Source: Anthopleura xanthogrammica
Lineage: Eukaryota > Cnidaria > Anthozoa > Actiniaria > Actiniidae
Direction: 5' to 3'
DNA: 64,000 nt
NCBI GenBank assembly: GCA_964019055.1
Contig: OZ025207.1
Span: 19,183,730-19,247,729 of the forward strand
The notes beneath the pieces were generated by a model that had not been told where the DNA came from, searched no databases, and worked only from the letters and a program-made list of their open reading frames with translations. A program made the position numbers and the translations under genes. This document shows, piece after piece, positions 46,691 through 58,040 of the stretch (positions within the stretch are counted from its first letter, which is position 1; the number at the start of each line of letters is the position of its first letter).

Positions 46691-48984
46691 CCTGTGCTTT
46701 TATGTTTGGATTTCTAGACTGTGGGGGAGGGATAATGTATTTCACCCCAATCCACCCTTTTGGGGGGAGGCATAGATATTTTCTGGACTTACACCATCCA
46801 ACACAGGTATATTATTATAATAGACTGCTATCAAAATTATCCTGAAAATAATAAAACCAGGAAAAAATTCCTGGATCAGTTACAAGTAATTGCAATAATG
46901 GGAATAATAATATTTTTAGGAAAAAAAACTACTATAATAAAATAATTGAAATTATAGATTAAAAACATCGTTATTTTTTCCAGCCTAGAATCCTAGGAAA
47001 TCCCACGCACTGATTAGTTGTGGTCAAAAACAATGGAATTTCAATTGGAAGAAATAAAAATGTTCTTTGCTGGATTAGCTTGGTCTGTATTGCTCTGCAC
47101 TGCTATGCAGGCTATTTTGATTTATACAAGATCTAAGGGGGAAAATTACTCAATACAGACCTCGTGATCAGTAAAGAACATGTATATTGTAAAGTATAAC
47201 ATACAATTGTTTTTGTAAAAATTTTGAATAAGTTTTTATTTTACCTCACTAGCTAGCAGTAGCTCTAAATACAATTCATGTACAGCAGCTTTCGTATGAG
47301 TGGGAAACAATTAATACAGCAAATTAATAGCCATACTGTAGCTATATCTTATCTTACCATAGGCGTAACTAAGCTTAATTCATGGTTCCGACTCCGACTC
47401 TAGTGAACCAATCACTATTGCAGCAGTTTTTCCAGTGATATTTAAATCTTGTCTCACGAACAACTACACAGTATCTGTTTTAAAGAGTACTACAAGGATT
47501 ACGAGGCAATTTTATTTTGTTTTCACAGGACAGTAAACAATATTAAATTGAAACAATTTATAATCAATTTTTATAATCAAGTTTAGAGTTCTGAGATATT
47601 CCAGCTAATTTTTTGAGCTTGTGGGACATAGAAACGGTAACTAAGGGGAGTCGGAACCGTGAATTGTAGTTGGATTAATTACTGAAAGGCAATAGGATTT
47701 TTCCCACTTATACCAAAACTGCTCTATCATCAGAATGTCTGGTTAGAACTCGTCTCTGATTGGATGAATACATCATAACATACACATATATTATATAGGT
47801 AAAACTGAGTGACTATATATCAAAACATACATTATTATATTCTTTGGTGCAACAAAGCGACTCAAAATCCCTTGAGATATAAACAACAATGAAACAGCCG
47901 CCATCTTGGTTGATATAACAAGAGAATTGTAATGAGGAATGCTTTGTATAGTTAACCAATATGGCCGCTAGTGACATTTACTGCACCCAAAAATGGTCAC
48001 ATTTTGGCGACAAGGCCAAATATTTTACTCACAGTTGTGAAAAAAGTCTTACTTACTTTGTAAAAAAAAAAGACAATTTGGTGATTAAATTAAAAGTCTT
48101 GTTGCACAATGAAAGAATTCAAATTCCAAACCCTGAATTTTTTGGAATATGGTAGGTGCTAAATCATCCAATCAGAGCCAGTATACAGAACTTTGCCCGT
48201 GGAAACAGCACTTTTCTTGACAAATGCCTTTGAAAACATCAATGGCAAGTCATATTTAACATTAATTTTGTCATACTCAATACCAGAGTAACAATATCAT
48301 CAGGACTTTTTGTACGTCTTCCAATTTTATTCATAATGCAGTGCATTAACTAACATGTATAAAACACATTAATTTACTTAAATATTTTATTTTTTAAAGG
48401 ATACAGTGATAAGTAATATCTTAGAGCAATCTTCATGGTTCATCAACACCTTATGTATACATATTTGGCTTCAAACAGTGTAGAGAAAAGCCTCACAAAA
48501 AGAAAGTCAGAGTCGATATAATGATATTTTTCTCTGAATGTGTGAACCCAGGCCATAAAATACTGCTGTTGTTTGGGCTGGAGTCACTGAAAAACAGTAG
48601 AAAGGCATCTGAATCGAATTCAAAAGGTTTTATTATTGCATTTGTTATTTAAGCTACACTTAAATTTTCTTTCTTTACTTTCTTTCATTCTGTTTTTGTG
48701 ACGTAGGGACCTGAAAGTCTAGTATTTGGGCATTCATTTTAATTTTTCTAACATTCATAGATTTTTTTAAATAGTAGACAATAATTATTATTGTGTACAG
48801 TATTTCTGGGCAATGCAATTTATTTGTGGTGTTGTTGATGAACCATGAAGGGTATCAGAGGAAAATTATGTTTTTTGGTTGGTTATTGAAAGCATGACAG
48901 GGAACCTACTATCAGCTTCTTTCCATGCTGGGAGAAGCAGGTATAATAGTGTTTACAATCAGCTTTAAATGACAAACGTCTAGA
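46691..48984. other. Spacer downstream of ZNRF, repeats only
   Basis: AT-rich sequence without gene support. It includes a tttcgtatgagtgggaaaca word (47299) shared with 25058-25275, two similar stretches (agcaagattcatggttccga; gagtcggaaccgtgaatt) that form an inverted pair at about 47376-47665, and open stretches without family likeness. Confidence 0.4.
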
Positions 48985-49220
48985 AATTTTATACCCCTAT
49001 TTCAAAAAACATTTGTCAGTCAAAAATCTAGAATCTGAGAGATCATTGCGGTGGCATATTAAGATTATTAACGTGTTGTGAACTACTTATTAAAAAGACA
49101 AAACAGTTATCACTTTCCTTCATATTTAAATTCACAGCTCAAAGTCCACAATTCATTACAGTCTCAGATTTCAGATCTCAAACCGGGAACGTTTTTTGAA
49201 ACAGATGTATAGTTTTAAAA
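48985..49220. mobile_element. Inverted-repeat element with atacccctatttcaaaaaac ends
   Basis: Left words ttttatacccctatttcaaa and atctagaatctgagag; right words ctcagatttcagat and gttttttgaaacagatgtat, in inverted order. No ORF. Confidence 0.55.
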
Positions 49221-49479
49221 GCTTAAAAGCTTGCTGTAACAGGAAAGTTGCTGTAACAGGGAAAAGGCCGTAAAAAAATTTATAATTTATAAATATGATA
49301 ATATTACCATGATACCATTTTTCATTTACCAAAACACTGAACAAACCCATGATTTATTTGTAGATATATGAATTAATTTTATAGATGATATGCATGATTA
49401 TCAAATTGTTTTGAAATAATATTAGAGCAAATTATAGCAAACTAAGACTGATTTACATTTTAAGGTTTAGATAGACCAT

Positions 49480-49757
49480 TTTACCAATAGACGCATCAAG
49501 AGTTCCGCGCTGCTGCTCAATGCGCATGCTCAGGGGATTAAAAAGTAGGATGATATTTTGTATAATATGCAATGTTTCGGTATATTTGATTCAGAATTCG
49601 CTTAACGGTACGCAATTTGAATATTTAGTGAAAATTGTACTTTCATGAAAGATACAACTAAAATATAGCATATTTTACAAATTTTATCCCACTTCTTAAT
49701 CCCCTGAGCATGCGCTTAGAGCAGTAGCGCAGAACTCTTGATGCGTGTATACATCAG
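49480..49757. mobile_element. MITE, 'cagaattcgcttaacggta' family (copy 2)
   Basis: Ends taccaatagacgcatcaaga and tcttgatgcgtgtatac are inverted. Subterminal pair caatgcgcatgctcagggga and tcccctgagcatgcgctta. Same family as 32690-32892. Confidence 0.75.
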
Positions 49758-49799
49758 CCATCTTAAATTAAGGGATGCAAGGGGGCAAACATGGAAATA

Positions 49800-50440
49800 C
49801 TTTCTCAAATAATTTTACACTTTGGTGTTTTACACATCGCTTCAACTACTAGCAAACTAGTATTTAGCGAGAAATCAACAGGGCGGCCACGGACCTGTCC
49901 CCTGATTGGCTTGATTCCGACGAAGGCTGTCTGAATTTTTCTTAAATTCAGGAAAACGACTAACTTTAAACAATTCAAAACATTTGGTGTTTCACATATC
50001 GCTCCAACTACTAGCAAATTCAATTGGTTTTTAGATGTTTTTCTTATTGGATAACATTAAATTATATGAAAAGATATTTGACAGTTGTGCAGTCTATAAA
50101 TTTTCCAATAATTGCCCCCTCTGCATCCCATAATGTCTTACTTAAAACAATAGAATTTAAGATGGCCCCCATATATTGGTAACAAGGTATATTGCAACTG
50201 TTGCATGTGCTCTGCTTACACCATGGATTACTTTATGTAAATCACCATGGTTACAAATATTTTTAAGAATCAACATAAGTGGTTTGTATATCATGGTGTT
50301 AGCAGATCACATGCAATATTTTAAAAAGTCGCAATCATGATGTAAATCAGGCAATAGTGGACATGATGATGTTAATTAGTAGCTAATAAATCTTTGCATT
50401 GCAAACTTGTGATAGTACAATATAATAGTAATGCACTCAT
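49800..50440. other. Repeat-derived spacer
   Basis: Contains a short direct repeat (tttggtgttt-cacat-atcgcttc/ccaactactagcaaa twice, near 49822 and 49985) and words related to the MITE at 5487-5747 (50190-50352). Nothing coding was recognised. Confidence 0.4.
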
Positions 50441-50458
50441 TTGTTAATAACAGAGATC

Positions 50459-50572
50459 TTAGCCTGCATAGCGGTGCATTATGGGGTTTTTGGGGGGAAG
50501 AGGAGGAGGGAGCCCCTCCCTTCCCCCACCCCCTCCCCCTAATAAATAAAATGTGCTGCTACGCAGGCTACA
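50459..50572. mobile_element. Short palindromic MITE with TAGCCTGC ends
   Basis: Left end tagcctgcatagcggtgca, right end gctgctacgcaggcta, with G-run and C-run halves between them. Confidence 0.7.
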
Positions 50573-50661
50573 GAGATCTGTGTGAATAGACCCTTTTCTT
50601 TTCCATTGCTGACCACATTCATTCATTGTATCCATATTCATGCAACTTCTCATGTGCAACT

Positions 50662-50838
50662 GTTACTGTGATATTCTCAATATTCTGCAAATTCAGACAT
50701 GTAAACAGCTTGTGAACTTGGCTTTTTGCTGCCATTAATCAAAACTAATCTATTGGTACCTTAAGTTATAATACATTTGACTGGTAGCAGTGAAAAACTT
50801 CAAATATGGGAAAAAAACTCTATTGAGAATCGCAGTAC
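50662..50838. mobile_element. Palindromic MITE, TACTG family (copy 4)
   Basis: Ends ttactgtgatattctcaata and tattgagaatcgcagta; interior ggctttttgctgccattaat and ctggtagcagtgaaaaact. Relative of 10351, 18926 and 19371. Confidence 0.65.
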
Positions 50839-50926
50839 TTGTTAACAAAGAAATGATACTCTTTGAAATGACGTGACGCGGTTTGAAATGGAAAAAAAAC
50901 ATTACACCCAAGCTAATTGAGTCTAT

Positions 50927-51125
50927 TAAGGTGACTGACTACTTTTTAAGGTTCAATCTGAGACCACAACGTGCGCACCCACAAAAACTGGTGAGTAAAG
51001 TACAATGTTTTATTGAGGAACCATACATGTTTTGAACCTCACATTGGAAAAACTCTCAAATTTTGCACAGGACTCTATACTTTTCATAAGCTTATTTGAA
51101 AAAACTTCTAAAAAATTTAGACACC
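50927..51125. mobile_element. Partial MITE, TTAAGGTGACT family (copy 2)
   Basis: Starts ttaaggtgactgactacttt and shares gaggaaccatacatgttttg with 44394-45014 in inverted order; the far end is missing. Confidence 0.55.
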
Positions 51126-51439
51126 ATGTAAACAAGTTTGTAACCATACTGACATTTCGAACATTTGTTCTTCAGAGGAAAATCCTGGGGGGCACAAATA
51201 AATATTAGATGTAAATATTAGGGGGGGGGGGGCTACCAAAACGGTACCACTTCCTGAATCCACATAGTCCCTCCCCTCCCATAAATTAGGAAGAGTCTCA
51301 AGAAACATAGCCTCCTTTGCAGATGTTCTTAGGGTCATCACGCAATGTTAGAAGCGTTGTGTGACAACCCTAAAGAGCGTCTGGGTAGAAAGCTACGAGG
51401 AACACTACTCCCCCTTTTAAAAAATCAAAGCTAGGCGTT

Positions 51440-51973
51440 TCAGCATGCAACTCCAAAGTACAGCAGTACCAGGTTTCTGGTTCCATTGTTGTGCAGTGAG
51501 TGATAGAACTGTGGCACCACCGTAACACAGCTCCCTGCAATCAGCTCCAACACCTCATCCTCACTGCCAGGCTCTTCTGTCCTACCTATTTTAATATATC
51601 CCTGGCCTTCTTTGCAGAAAAAAGTCTCATACTTCGCTAAGTGTACATGTCTTTCGACCGATGCAGCAGGAGGAATTATGGCTTCAGAGAATCCGACAAT
51701 ATGTGGAATTGCTGAAGGTCCCAAGAGCGAACGCTTTCTCACAACTGAGTCACTTGGACCATGAGAGAGTTTAATTTCCTTTACGTCTCCTAATCTTTGA
51801 TATAAGAAGCCTTTTTCGGGAGCTTTTAGAACACTTTTTTCTGATTCCTTCGTGTTGAGATTTGAGCTGAATGTTCTGCTTAAGAATGCTACGGCAATTT
51901 CGACTGTCTTCACGATTCCCAACAGGAGAACACCATGTTTGATCCAGGTAGAACCTTTTGCGATGAGAGACAT
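51440..51973 (-). CDS. Single-domain cupin protein, intronless
   Basis: A 177-residue ORF in one exon. A hydrophobic N-terminal stretch (about 13-35, HGVLLLGIVKTVEIAVAFL) could be a signal anchor. The cupin fold is indicated by motif 1, ASVERHVHLAKYETFFCKEG (His109, His111, Glu116, Gly125), and motif 2, PQFYHSLHNNG (Pro154, His158, Asn162). Together these give the two-His, Glu and His metal-ligand set of the cupin superfamily, so metal binding is likely. The substrate is unknown and I do not recognise a named orthologue. It begins near the ATG at 51973, the first in frame. A broken duplicate lies at 57778-57985. The short form and lack of introns could reflect a retrocopy or transfer, but neither is shown. 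Confidence 0.8.
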   Translation of the reverse strand: MSLIAKGSTWIKHGVLLLGIVKTVEIAVAFLSRTFSSNLNTKESEKSVLKAPEKGFLYQRLGDVKEIKLSHGPSDSVVRKRSLLGPSAIPHIVGFSEAIIPPAASVERHVHLAKYETFFCKEGQGYIKIGRTEEPGSEDEVLELIAGSCVTVVPQFYHSLHNNGTRNLVLLYFGVAC

Positions 51974-53461
51974 CTTGAACTGTTCAATCCTTCTGTTAAG
52001 CTAAGTTTTTCTAGTATTAAGCTAATATCAGGATGACGAGGACGACGAGAAATATTTTATCATGTCAGCGGTTGTGTAATCTGCATAATACATACTTATA
52101 GTATAAATACAAAGGTGATTATACAAAATCGCGCGCTCTGATTGGTTTTCTATCTCGGATTATCAGCCGATAATCACCTTTTCGGACAAAATGGCTGTCA
52201 GCGTGACCGTCGCGCTTTTAAAAAATAAAATATTTTCACTTTCAATGTTGTTTCCTTCTTTCTTTTTTGAAATAATCACCTTTTTATTTATACTAAAACA
52301 ATTATTCACCTCAAGCTCAGTGGTTATCGATGAATATTTACCTCGCAGCTCGAAGACTCGCCGCTCGGTAAATATTCATCGATAATCACTTCGCCTTCGG
52401 CGAATAACTGCTAAGTAATGCAATAGATGATATAGTGGTCACGCTCGCCTTCATTTTCCAGATGACACTGAAATAAAATTTATAACTAACTTAAATTGAT
52501 TTGCGAAATCTGGCATACTTGCTTGCTCAACTGATTTAAAGATAAAATGTTTCAGTCTAAAATGTCTCAGTCTTCGCCACAGGGAGCCCAATTTAGATAA
52601 AAGTAAAAGGTGAAAATAAAATCAGAAAAAAATCGCGTTTGATCAATTTTTTTTATTCCAGGTCAAGATAATGTCTTCTATAATACGAACGAGCAAAAAA
52701 ATCAGTAAAAGATGCACTAAAACATTTTTTTTAGGAAAACGACTAACTTTTAATAATTCAAACCATTCAATCTTTAATTTGTTAAGAATTGTCGAGCGCT
52801 TTTCATGAGCTTAATGGATTTGAAATTGCATGAGCAATTTCTCAACATGGGCAAACAAAAGATTATTCATTATTTTTTATTTTTTACAATGTTATGGTGG
52901 GCGTTTGTTCTCACCAAGACCCACTCCCTCACCCTCCCTTTGACTGAGTATTTCGTCTTAGTTTGGCTCGACTCTCTGCAAAAACCACATGCAATCAGTT
53001 GCTGACGATATCTAGGGAAGAAGGGAGTTGTGTCCAAGAACCGAATTATGGAGGGAAGGATACGATAGACAAGAGAAAAAAGAAAAATGTAAAAAACAAT
53101 CCAAAAAATAAGAGAAAGTCAGTGTTTTTTTCCATCAGTGAAGCTTTTATTGGTTTGTTCGTTGTTGTTGTTGTTGTTGTTGTTGTTTTGTTTTTTTTTA
53201 TTTGGACATTTATTTCTTTACTTTATTTCATCGAATTTTAGCCGTTACAACCCGCTTAGTTAAGTTTTTTCTTGTGGGTCTTTTCACCATGATGGAAGCT
53301 GTGGACGGAACTGAAATGACACAACCGCATTATTGAACCGAATACCTTCAATCGGAGGATAGGGAATGGCGAGAAGAACTTTGAGCTCTTTCAAGTTTAC
53401 TGGAGAAAAACACTTTATAGTTGGTTCCTATTAATCTCTTGTTTGCATTTATCTATTACCT
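51974..53461. other. Spacer upstream of the cupin gene
   Basis: Holds an inverted-repeat element at 52112-52410 (aaggtgattatacaaaatcg, gccgataatcacctt, acctcgcagctcgaagactc, gtaaatattcatcgataatc), a cagggagcccaat word at 52579 and a (GTT)n run at 53163-53194. No gene is supported. Confidence 0.5.
52112..52410. repeat. Inverted-repeat element with GATAATCACC words
   Basis: Two nested hairpins: one from aggtgattat to gataatcacctt, one from atcgatgaatatttacctcg to cggtaaatattcatcgataa. The same words occur at 9765-10070. Confidence 0.6.
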
Positions 53462-55269
53462 TTACTGTGCTGCACCTTTCTTGCAGATGAACCTTCCATA
53501 CTTGTAGGTACATGGTCCATCATTATAACGACCAATGGTAGTGTCAGAAAAAAGGCATCCACAGTTTGAAGATCTACCTCCATTTGGTTCACCATTTTTC
53601 CATTTTAAGAATGAGACATCGCTGCCATCGGTATACTTCCAGTGGCCTTCGCTTGCTACATCAGTCATGCCGATCATGTACTGAGCGTGTATATCGCCAC
53701 CTCGTCGAAGATGGCTCTTCACAAACTGCCATTCATCTTCGCTACGGATATCAACCAAGTGGCCACCGAGAAGCTTGCATGCTTGCTCTGCATCGTTCCA
53801 ATGAGCTTGTCCATTTGAATCATGATTGAAGAAGTAGCAGTTGTTACCGAACTGCATCCACCCTTCATCACAACCTGAATGTTCACAATATAAATAAGAG
53901 CCTATGAAATACTAGAAATTAGTATACGAGGTGTGACCCTAAACTGGCTCATAATAAACCATCCCAAAGCAAAAACAATATCGAAGGCAGAACAGCAGAA
54001 GCTGATGCTGAGAAATCCGTTATTGAGCCGGGATTGGAATCTGCCAAGGTAAGCACAAGGTAAGCTCCTATAGGGATGGACCATTAGATAGTTGATGGGG
54101 GGTTGCGTAAATCCCCAAAAAAATATCGAGCAAACTCTTAAACCTCAAAAAACATATATCGAGCAAGCATAACTCAAAGGTAATGTAATAGCACGAACTT
54201 TATAAATATGTTGCGAATGCCCCGCTATCGCTGGAAAACGCATTTCCTAGGGTCTCCATTTTCAATTTTTTTCGGGGGGCAAACCCCCTACGTTCGCCCG
54301 CCTTTGGTGGTCGTTTAATTTAATTTATTTGAAATAATATTTATTCAGTAGGGCTCTGGAAAATGGAAAAAATATATATATATAAACATATAATAACTAA
54401 AATCATCAATACTACACTTTAGTAAACTATTAGAAAAATATTCGATAAAATATAAAGAGAATTTAAAAAAATTCCTTAATTTCAATAGAATAGGAATAAA
54501 AATCGATAAAGAAAAACTAAAGCCTAATTATTTACTATGAGGGAGCTTTTAGCCTTCTTCCCAATAAACAATTACGCTCGACAGTCCCTGATAATGCATA
54601 ATTACATTGAACATCAGAATATGATAAATTAGAACAGAATTCGGACTCTAATATTCAGTTTTCAATGGCTGAAGTAGTATTAGTTATCATCTCTTTCAGT
54701 GGTAAGAGTGGTTCCAAGAAGCCAATTAAATAAATTATAATATTACATATTTATTTGTTTTGCCTAAAAGCCCTCCTTGATTAATCAATCGGTAATTTCG
54801 CCCTCTGTATGATTAATAATATTACTCATTCCATACTAGTTTCTTTTTTAAATATCGTGCAAGTTCTAGATATTCAAAAAAATAACCTGCAGGGGGTGGA
54901 GGAAAAAATATATCATGCAACTAAAATTCCTGTAACCCATCAATTATCTGATGGTCCGTCCCTTATTGTCGAGCTCAGATGCCTCATACAGTGTCCAAAT
55001 TATTTATTTACCAAATTTTACCTTATTTTTTCTCTGTCATTACTTTTTTCTCCGCCGTTATTTCAGTTACACGTCACAAAAAGGTGGTAAATTCAGGAAT
55101 AAAAGTAAAAGAATTTGATTTGGGCCCCTTAAATTTGATCTATGCTCTTCCCGCTAGGATTTAGTGGAGTTGTGGGGTTTATAGAAATGAGGATATACCT
55201 ACAGGATTGGCCTCGCGACGGAAAGCCAACAGAAATGGCCAACAACAGCAAAATCTCGAGAAAACGCAT
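53462..55269 (-). CDS. Secreted C-type lectin with EPN motif
   Basis: Two exons (55203-55269 and 53462-53874) join in phase to 159 residues. Residues 1-20 are a typical signal peptide (MRFLEILLLLAISVGFPSRG). The rest is a single C-type lectin domain: CDEGWMQFGNNCYFF, WNDAEQACKLLGGHLVDI, MIGMTD in place of the usual WIG, WKNGEPNGG with the EPN calcium/mannose-type motif (118-120), YND (139-141) in place of WND, then the last conserved cysteines and FICKKG. Calcium-dependent binding of mannose-like sugars outside the cell is predicted from the EPN motif. In cnidarians such lectins are often linked to immunity or symbiont recognition. The first exon is assigned by phase and signal peptide; its donor (tcct/gtaggt) is not ideal. 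An upstream in-frame ATG at 55317 is less likely. Confidence 0.82.
53881..55202. other. Intron of the C-type lectin gene
   Basis: About 1.3 kb, AT-rich. It includes repeated ggtagg-free low-complexity sequence and short tandem words near 54100-54180 (atcgagcaa twice), but no transposon end or gene that I can define. Confidence 0.45.
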
Positions 55270-55319
55270 TCCAAACACTTGTCTTGAAACCTCGCGAAAA
55301 ACTTCAGGACTTAACATAG

Positions 55320-55640
55320 ACTAAGTCTAAGTGCGGGCATTTTAATAGGGACTCTTTAACAAAGATAGCCAATCATGATCTGGAGTGAAAACTAGGGCCA
55401 ATTAGGAGAGAGCAGAACCACTAGCATATTGACGTTAGCCAATTACAATGTTTCATTCCCACGTGCTCTCTTCACATCTAAGGCTGTCTGTCAGATATGT
55501 GAATGACATCTTGACTTCGTTGCTTGCTCCTGATTGGCTCAAGTTGAAACGCGCGCTTTGTTTCACCATTCTGCGTTATGATTGGTTACATCCCGGATTA
55601 GTGAGTCCGCCCAGAAATTTGAATTCATAACTAACCTAAG
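55320..55640 (-). promoter_or_regulatory. Putative promoter of the C-type lectin gene with CCAAT boxes
   Basis: Upstream of exon 1 there are several CCAAT/ATTGG words in both orientations (agccaatcatg at 55359, tagccaattaca at 55437, tgattggctcaag at 55532, tgattggttaca at 55578). This is denser than the surrounding sequence. Function is inferred. Confidence 0.35.
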
Positions 55641-56932
55641 ATGAAAGAATCTGTGGCCGAGTGTTCGGTTCTGTCCGAAATTTATTTTTTCCCAAAAAAT
55701 CTTTACATGCTCTCGCTACTTCCAGATTTGGATGAAACACACAATTTTTGACGCACAGGAGTAGCGTATGGCGAAAATTGTTTGTACGCGGATGCTAAAA
55801 ATAGCCCAACCGGGAATCATTCACATGGAGTTTCCCTCTCTTATTTAGGCTGTCTTGGGAATGGGCAATATGCCAAAATCCATAGCAGTGGTTCTTAATC
55901 GCTATGAAAATATTTGATAAAAAGAAGAGTGATAATCAGTATCACTTTCTAAAACAACTGTATAGTTAATTTTTCTGAAAAATTAAGCAACGTGTCGTTT
56001 TGTGCAGCAACGAAGCCTGCGGGCAAAATTTCAAATAAATAGGCACTTTTCATCATCACGTTTATTGTTAAAGACAAACAATTAAGATATAGTTTTAATA
56101 ACGTATATTAAGATTTAGATATCTTGTTTGTTCAAAAACCAATTTCATATGCATACAAAATACCATGAATTTTTCACTAGTGAAAAAAGGTGTTATTGAT
56201 ATTAAATGATATTATTATTAATATTATTATTATTATATGATAAGTATAGGTAATAGCATGGTTTGGAGTGATATTTGGCATAAATACATACCACGAGTTA
56301 TATTTCAAAATTGTTGTAATTTCACGAGGCGTCCTCGGCGAGTGAAATTACAACAATTTGAAATATCATGAGTGGTATTTATGCCAAATATCACGCGGAA
56401 CAAACCATGCTATTATTTGTTTAAGAAATTTACTGAAAAATCTGTATAAGTTTGTTTGTTCATCGTTTGAGCAGCCGCTTCATCACGTATGGAGCACAAG
56501 ATTTAATTAGCTTTTGAGGAGGCTAGAAAGGGTTTTTGAACTTGCATATAGACTAACAAAAAATGACCCTGAAAAACTTTATATGGCTAATATATGACCG
56601 TAAGTTGACCCAGAAGACGAAAGACCATAAAGTAAACGTTGGAATAAAAAGAAAAATATGATGTAACACGTTGCTATGACAACGATAGAACACTTAAAAT
56701 GTGTGCAAATTTTTTCATTTAAAAAATCATAACAATGAAGTCAATGAAGTTAGAGGGGGTGGTCTATCTCATCTCGATTTTAAGATATCGAACTAAAACA
56801 TTGACATACCAAAAATATGTACAATGTAAATAATGTTGTGCTGGTTGTCATAGAGACAGGTAATGTGACCTCTGAACTCGGATTTCAAGAAATTCCGAAA
56901 AATGGTTTCGGGAAAATAGTAGAACGTTTTTA
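55641..56932. other. Spacer with a palindromic repeat
   Basis: Contains the palindrome at 56251-56418 and an (ATT)n-like run at 56205-56237. The remainder shows no gene. Confidence 0.45.
56251..56418. mobile_element. Palindromic MITE with aatagcatggttt ends
   Basis: Left arm gtaatagcatggtttg and atatttggcataaatacata; right arm gtatttatgccaaatatcac and caaaccatgctattattt. The centre aattgttgtaatttcac pairs with gtgaaattacaacaatt. Confidence 0.75.
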
Positions 56933-57350
56933 TTAAAGTGCACCTAACCCCAGATACAATACTTTCTGCATCGATTCTACATGAAGTGACTAGTTGATAT
57001 GAAGGTTTATATTTCCAATATGTTAATGACTGTGATGTCAGGCTTCATTTAATATACAAACTTTAACAGGTTCACAGAAAAAGTATTTAAAAAGCATCAT
57101 CATTATACTCATGGTTTCCACAATGTTTACAGTAAATTTTGGTGTCTCATAATGGCCAGTGTTTAGTATTACGAGTAAAACAAATATACTCAAAAGCCTG
57201 GGGTGACGTCACGGTCATTAACATATTAAAGTATAAACCTTCATATTTTAAAGACGCAACACTCAAATGAGGAAATATTTGACCATTCAACTAGTCACTT
57301 CATGTAGAATTGATGCAGAAAGTATTGTATCAGGGGTTAGGTGCACTTTA
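56933..57350. mobile_element. MITE with long arms, TTAAAGTGCACCTAACCCC ends
   Basis: Left arm ttaaagtgcacctaacccca, gatacaatactttctgcatc and acatgaagtgactagttga; right arm tcaactagtcacttcatgt, gatgcagaaagtattgtatc and ggggttaggtgcacttta. The arms are long and similar, which suggests a fairly recent insertion. No ORF. Confidence 0.8.
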
Positions 57351-57612
57351 AGGACATATTCTAGTGTAAATAGATTAAGCATAGTCCTCCTCATCTGGTG
57401 CCAACTTATATGCTTTGAAATTATCTATGGCTAAGATATTATTAAAGGGTATTATATTTCACCAATACCTTAATTAGGGTTATGGTTTATTTTGACATGT
57501 TTTCTAGTTGGATCCAGGATATGCGCACGATGTCGCGTAAGAAAAGTAAGCTGAGTTTTCAAAAACTTGTTATTACACTTGTATTTAATCGTGAGTATCT
57601 TGGAAACCACCT

Positions 57613-57775
57613 CAGGGGCGGATCCAAGATTTTGTTCAGGGAGTCAGCCCAGGGAGGGGTGCAACTATGAGAATCAAAGAAAAGAAAACATTAATTGTAT
57701 AGGTATCTTCAAAATAGGGGGACAAAGTTTGTCCGAGGGGGAGGGGGGGTGCACACCCCCTGCACCCCTCCCCTG
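57613..57775. mobile_element. hAT-like MITE with CAGGGGCGGATCC start, abutting the cupin pseudogene
   Basis: Starts caggggcggatccaagattt and ends gcacccctcccctg. The interior has a gaggggggtgcacaccccct hairpin. Same type as 35233-35393. Its right end touches the point where the cupin pseudogene stops. Confidence 0.6.
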
Positions 57776-57777
57776 TG

Positions 57778-57985
57778 TCATACTTCGCCTGTGTCGCACG
57801 TCTTTCGACTGATGCACCAAGTGGAATAATGGCTTTAGAGAATGCGCAATATATGGAATTGCTGAAGGATCCAAGAGCGGACGCTTTCTCACAACTGAGT
57901 CCCTTGGACCATGAGAGTTTGATTTCCTTTACGTCTTCTAATCCTTGATATAAGAAGACTTTTTTGGAAGATTTTAGAACGCTTT
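57778..57985 (-). pseudogene. Truncated, frameshifted copy of the cupin gene
   Basis: On the minus strand the segment matches the middle of the intact cupin gene (about 51629-51835): GFLYQ-like VFLYQGLEDVKEIKLS, then, after small indels, RKRPLLDPSAIPYI, then SKAIIPLGASVER. The HVH metal-binding pair is lost (replaced by RATQ), the frame shifts at least once, and the copy ends at AKYDT where the CAGGGG-type MITE begins. The second cupin motif is absent. It cannot encode a working cupin. Confidence 0.8.
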
Positions 57986-58040
57986 CTTGTATTTCATTGT
58001 TGTGATTAACAACGAGTCGGGCCATACCAATGCACAACAC

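Noticed and set aside
47961..48155. Plus-strand ORF of 64 codons starting MAASDIYCTQKW
   Set aside because: Lies in AT-rich repeat-like spacer without conserved motif; no evidence of a gene.
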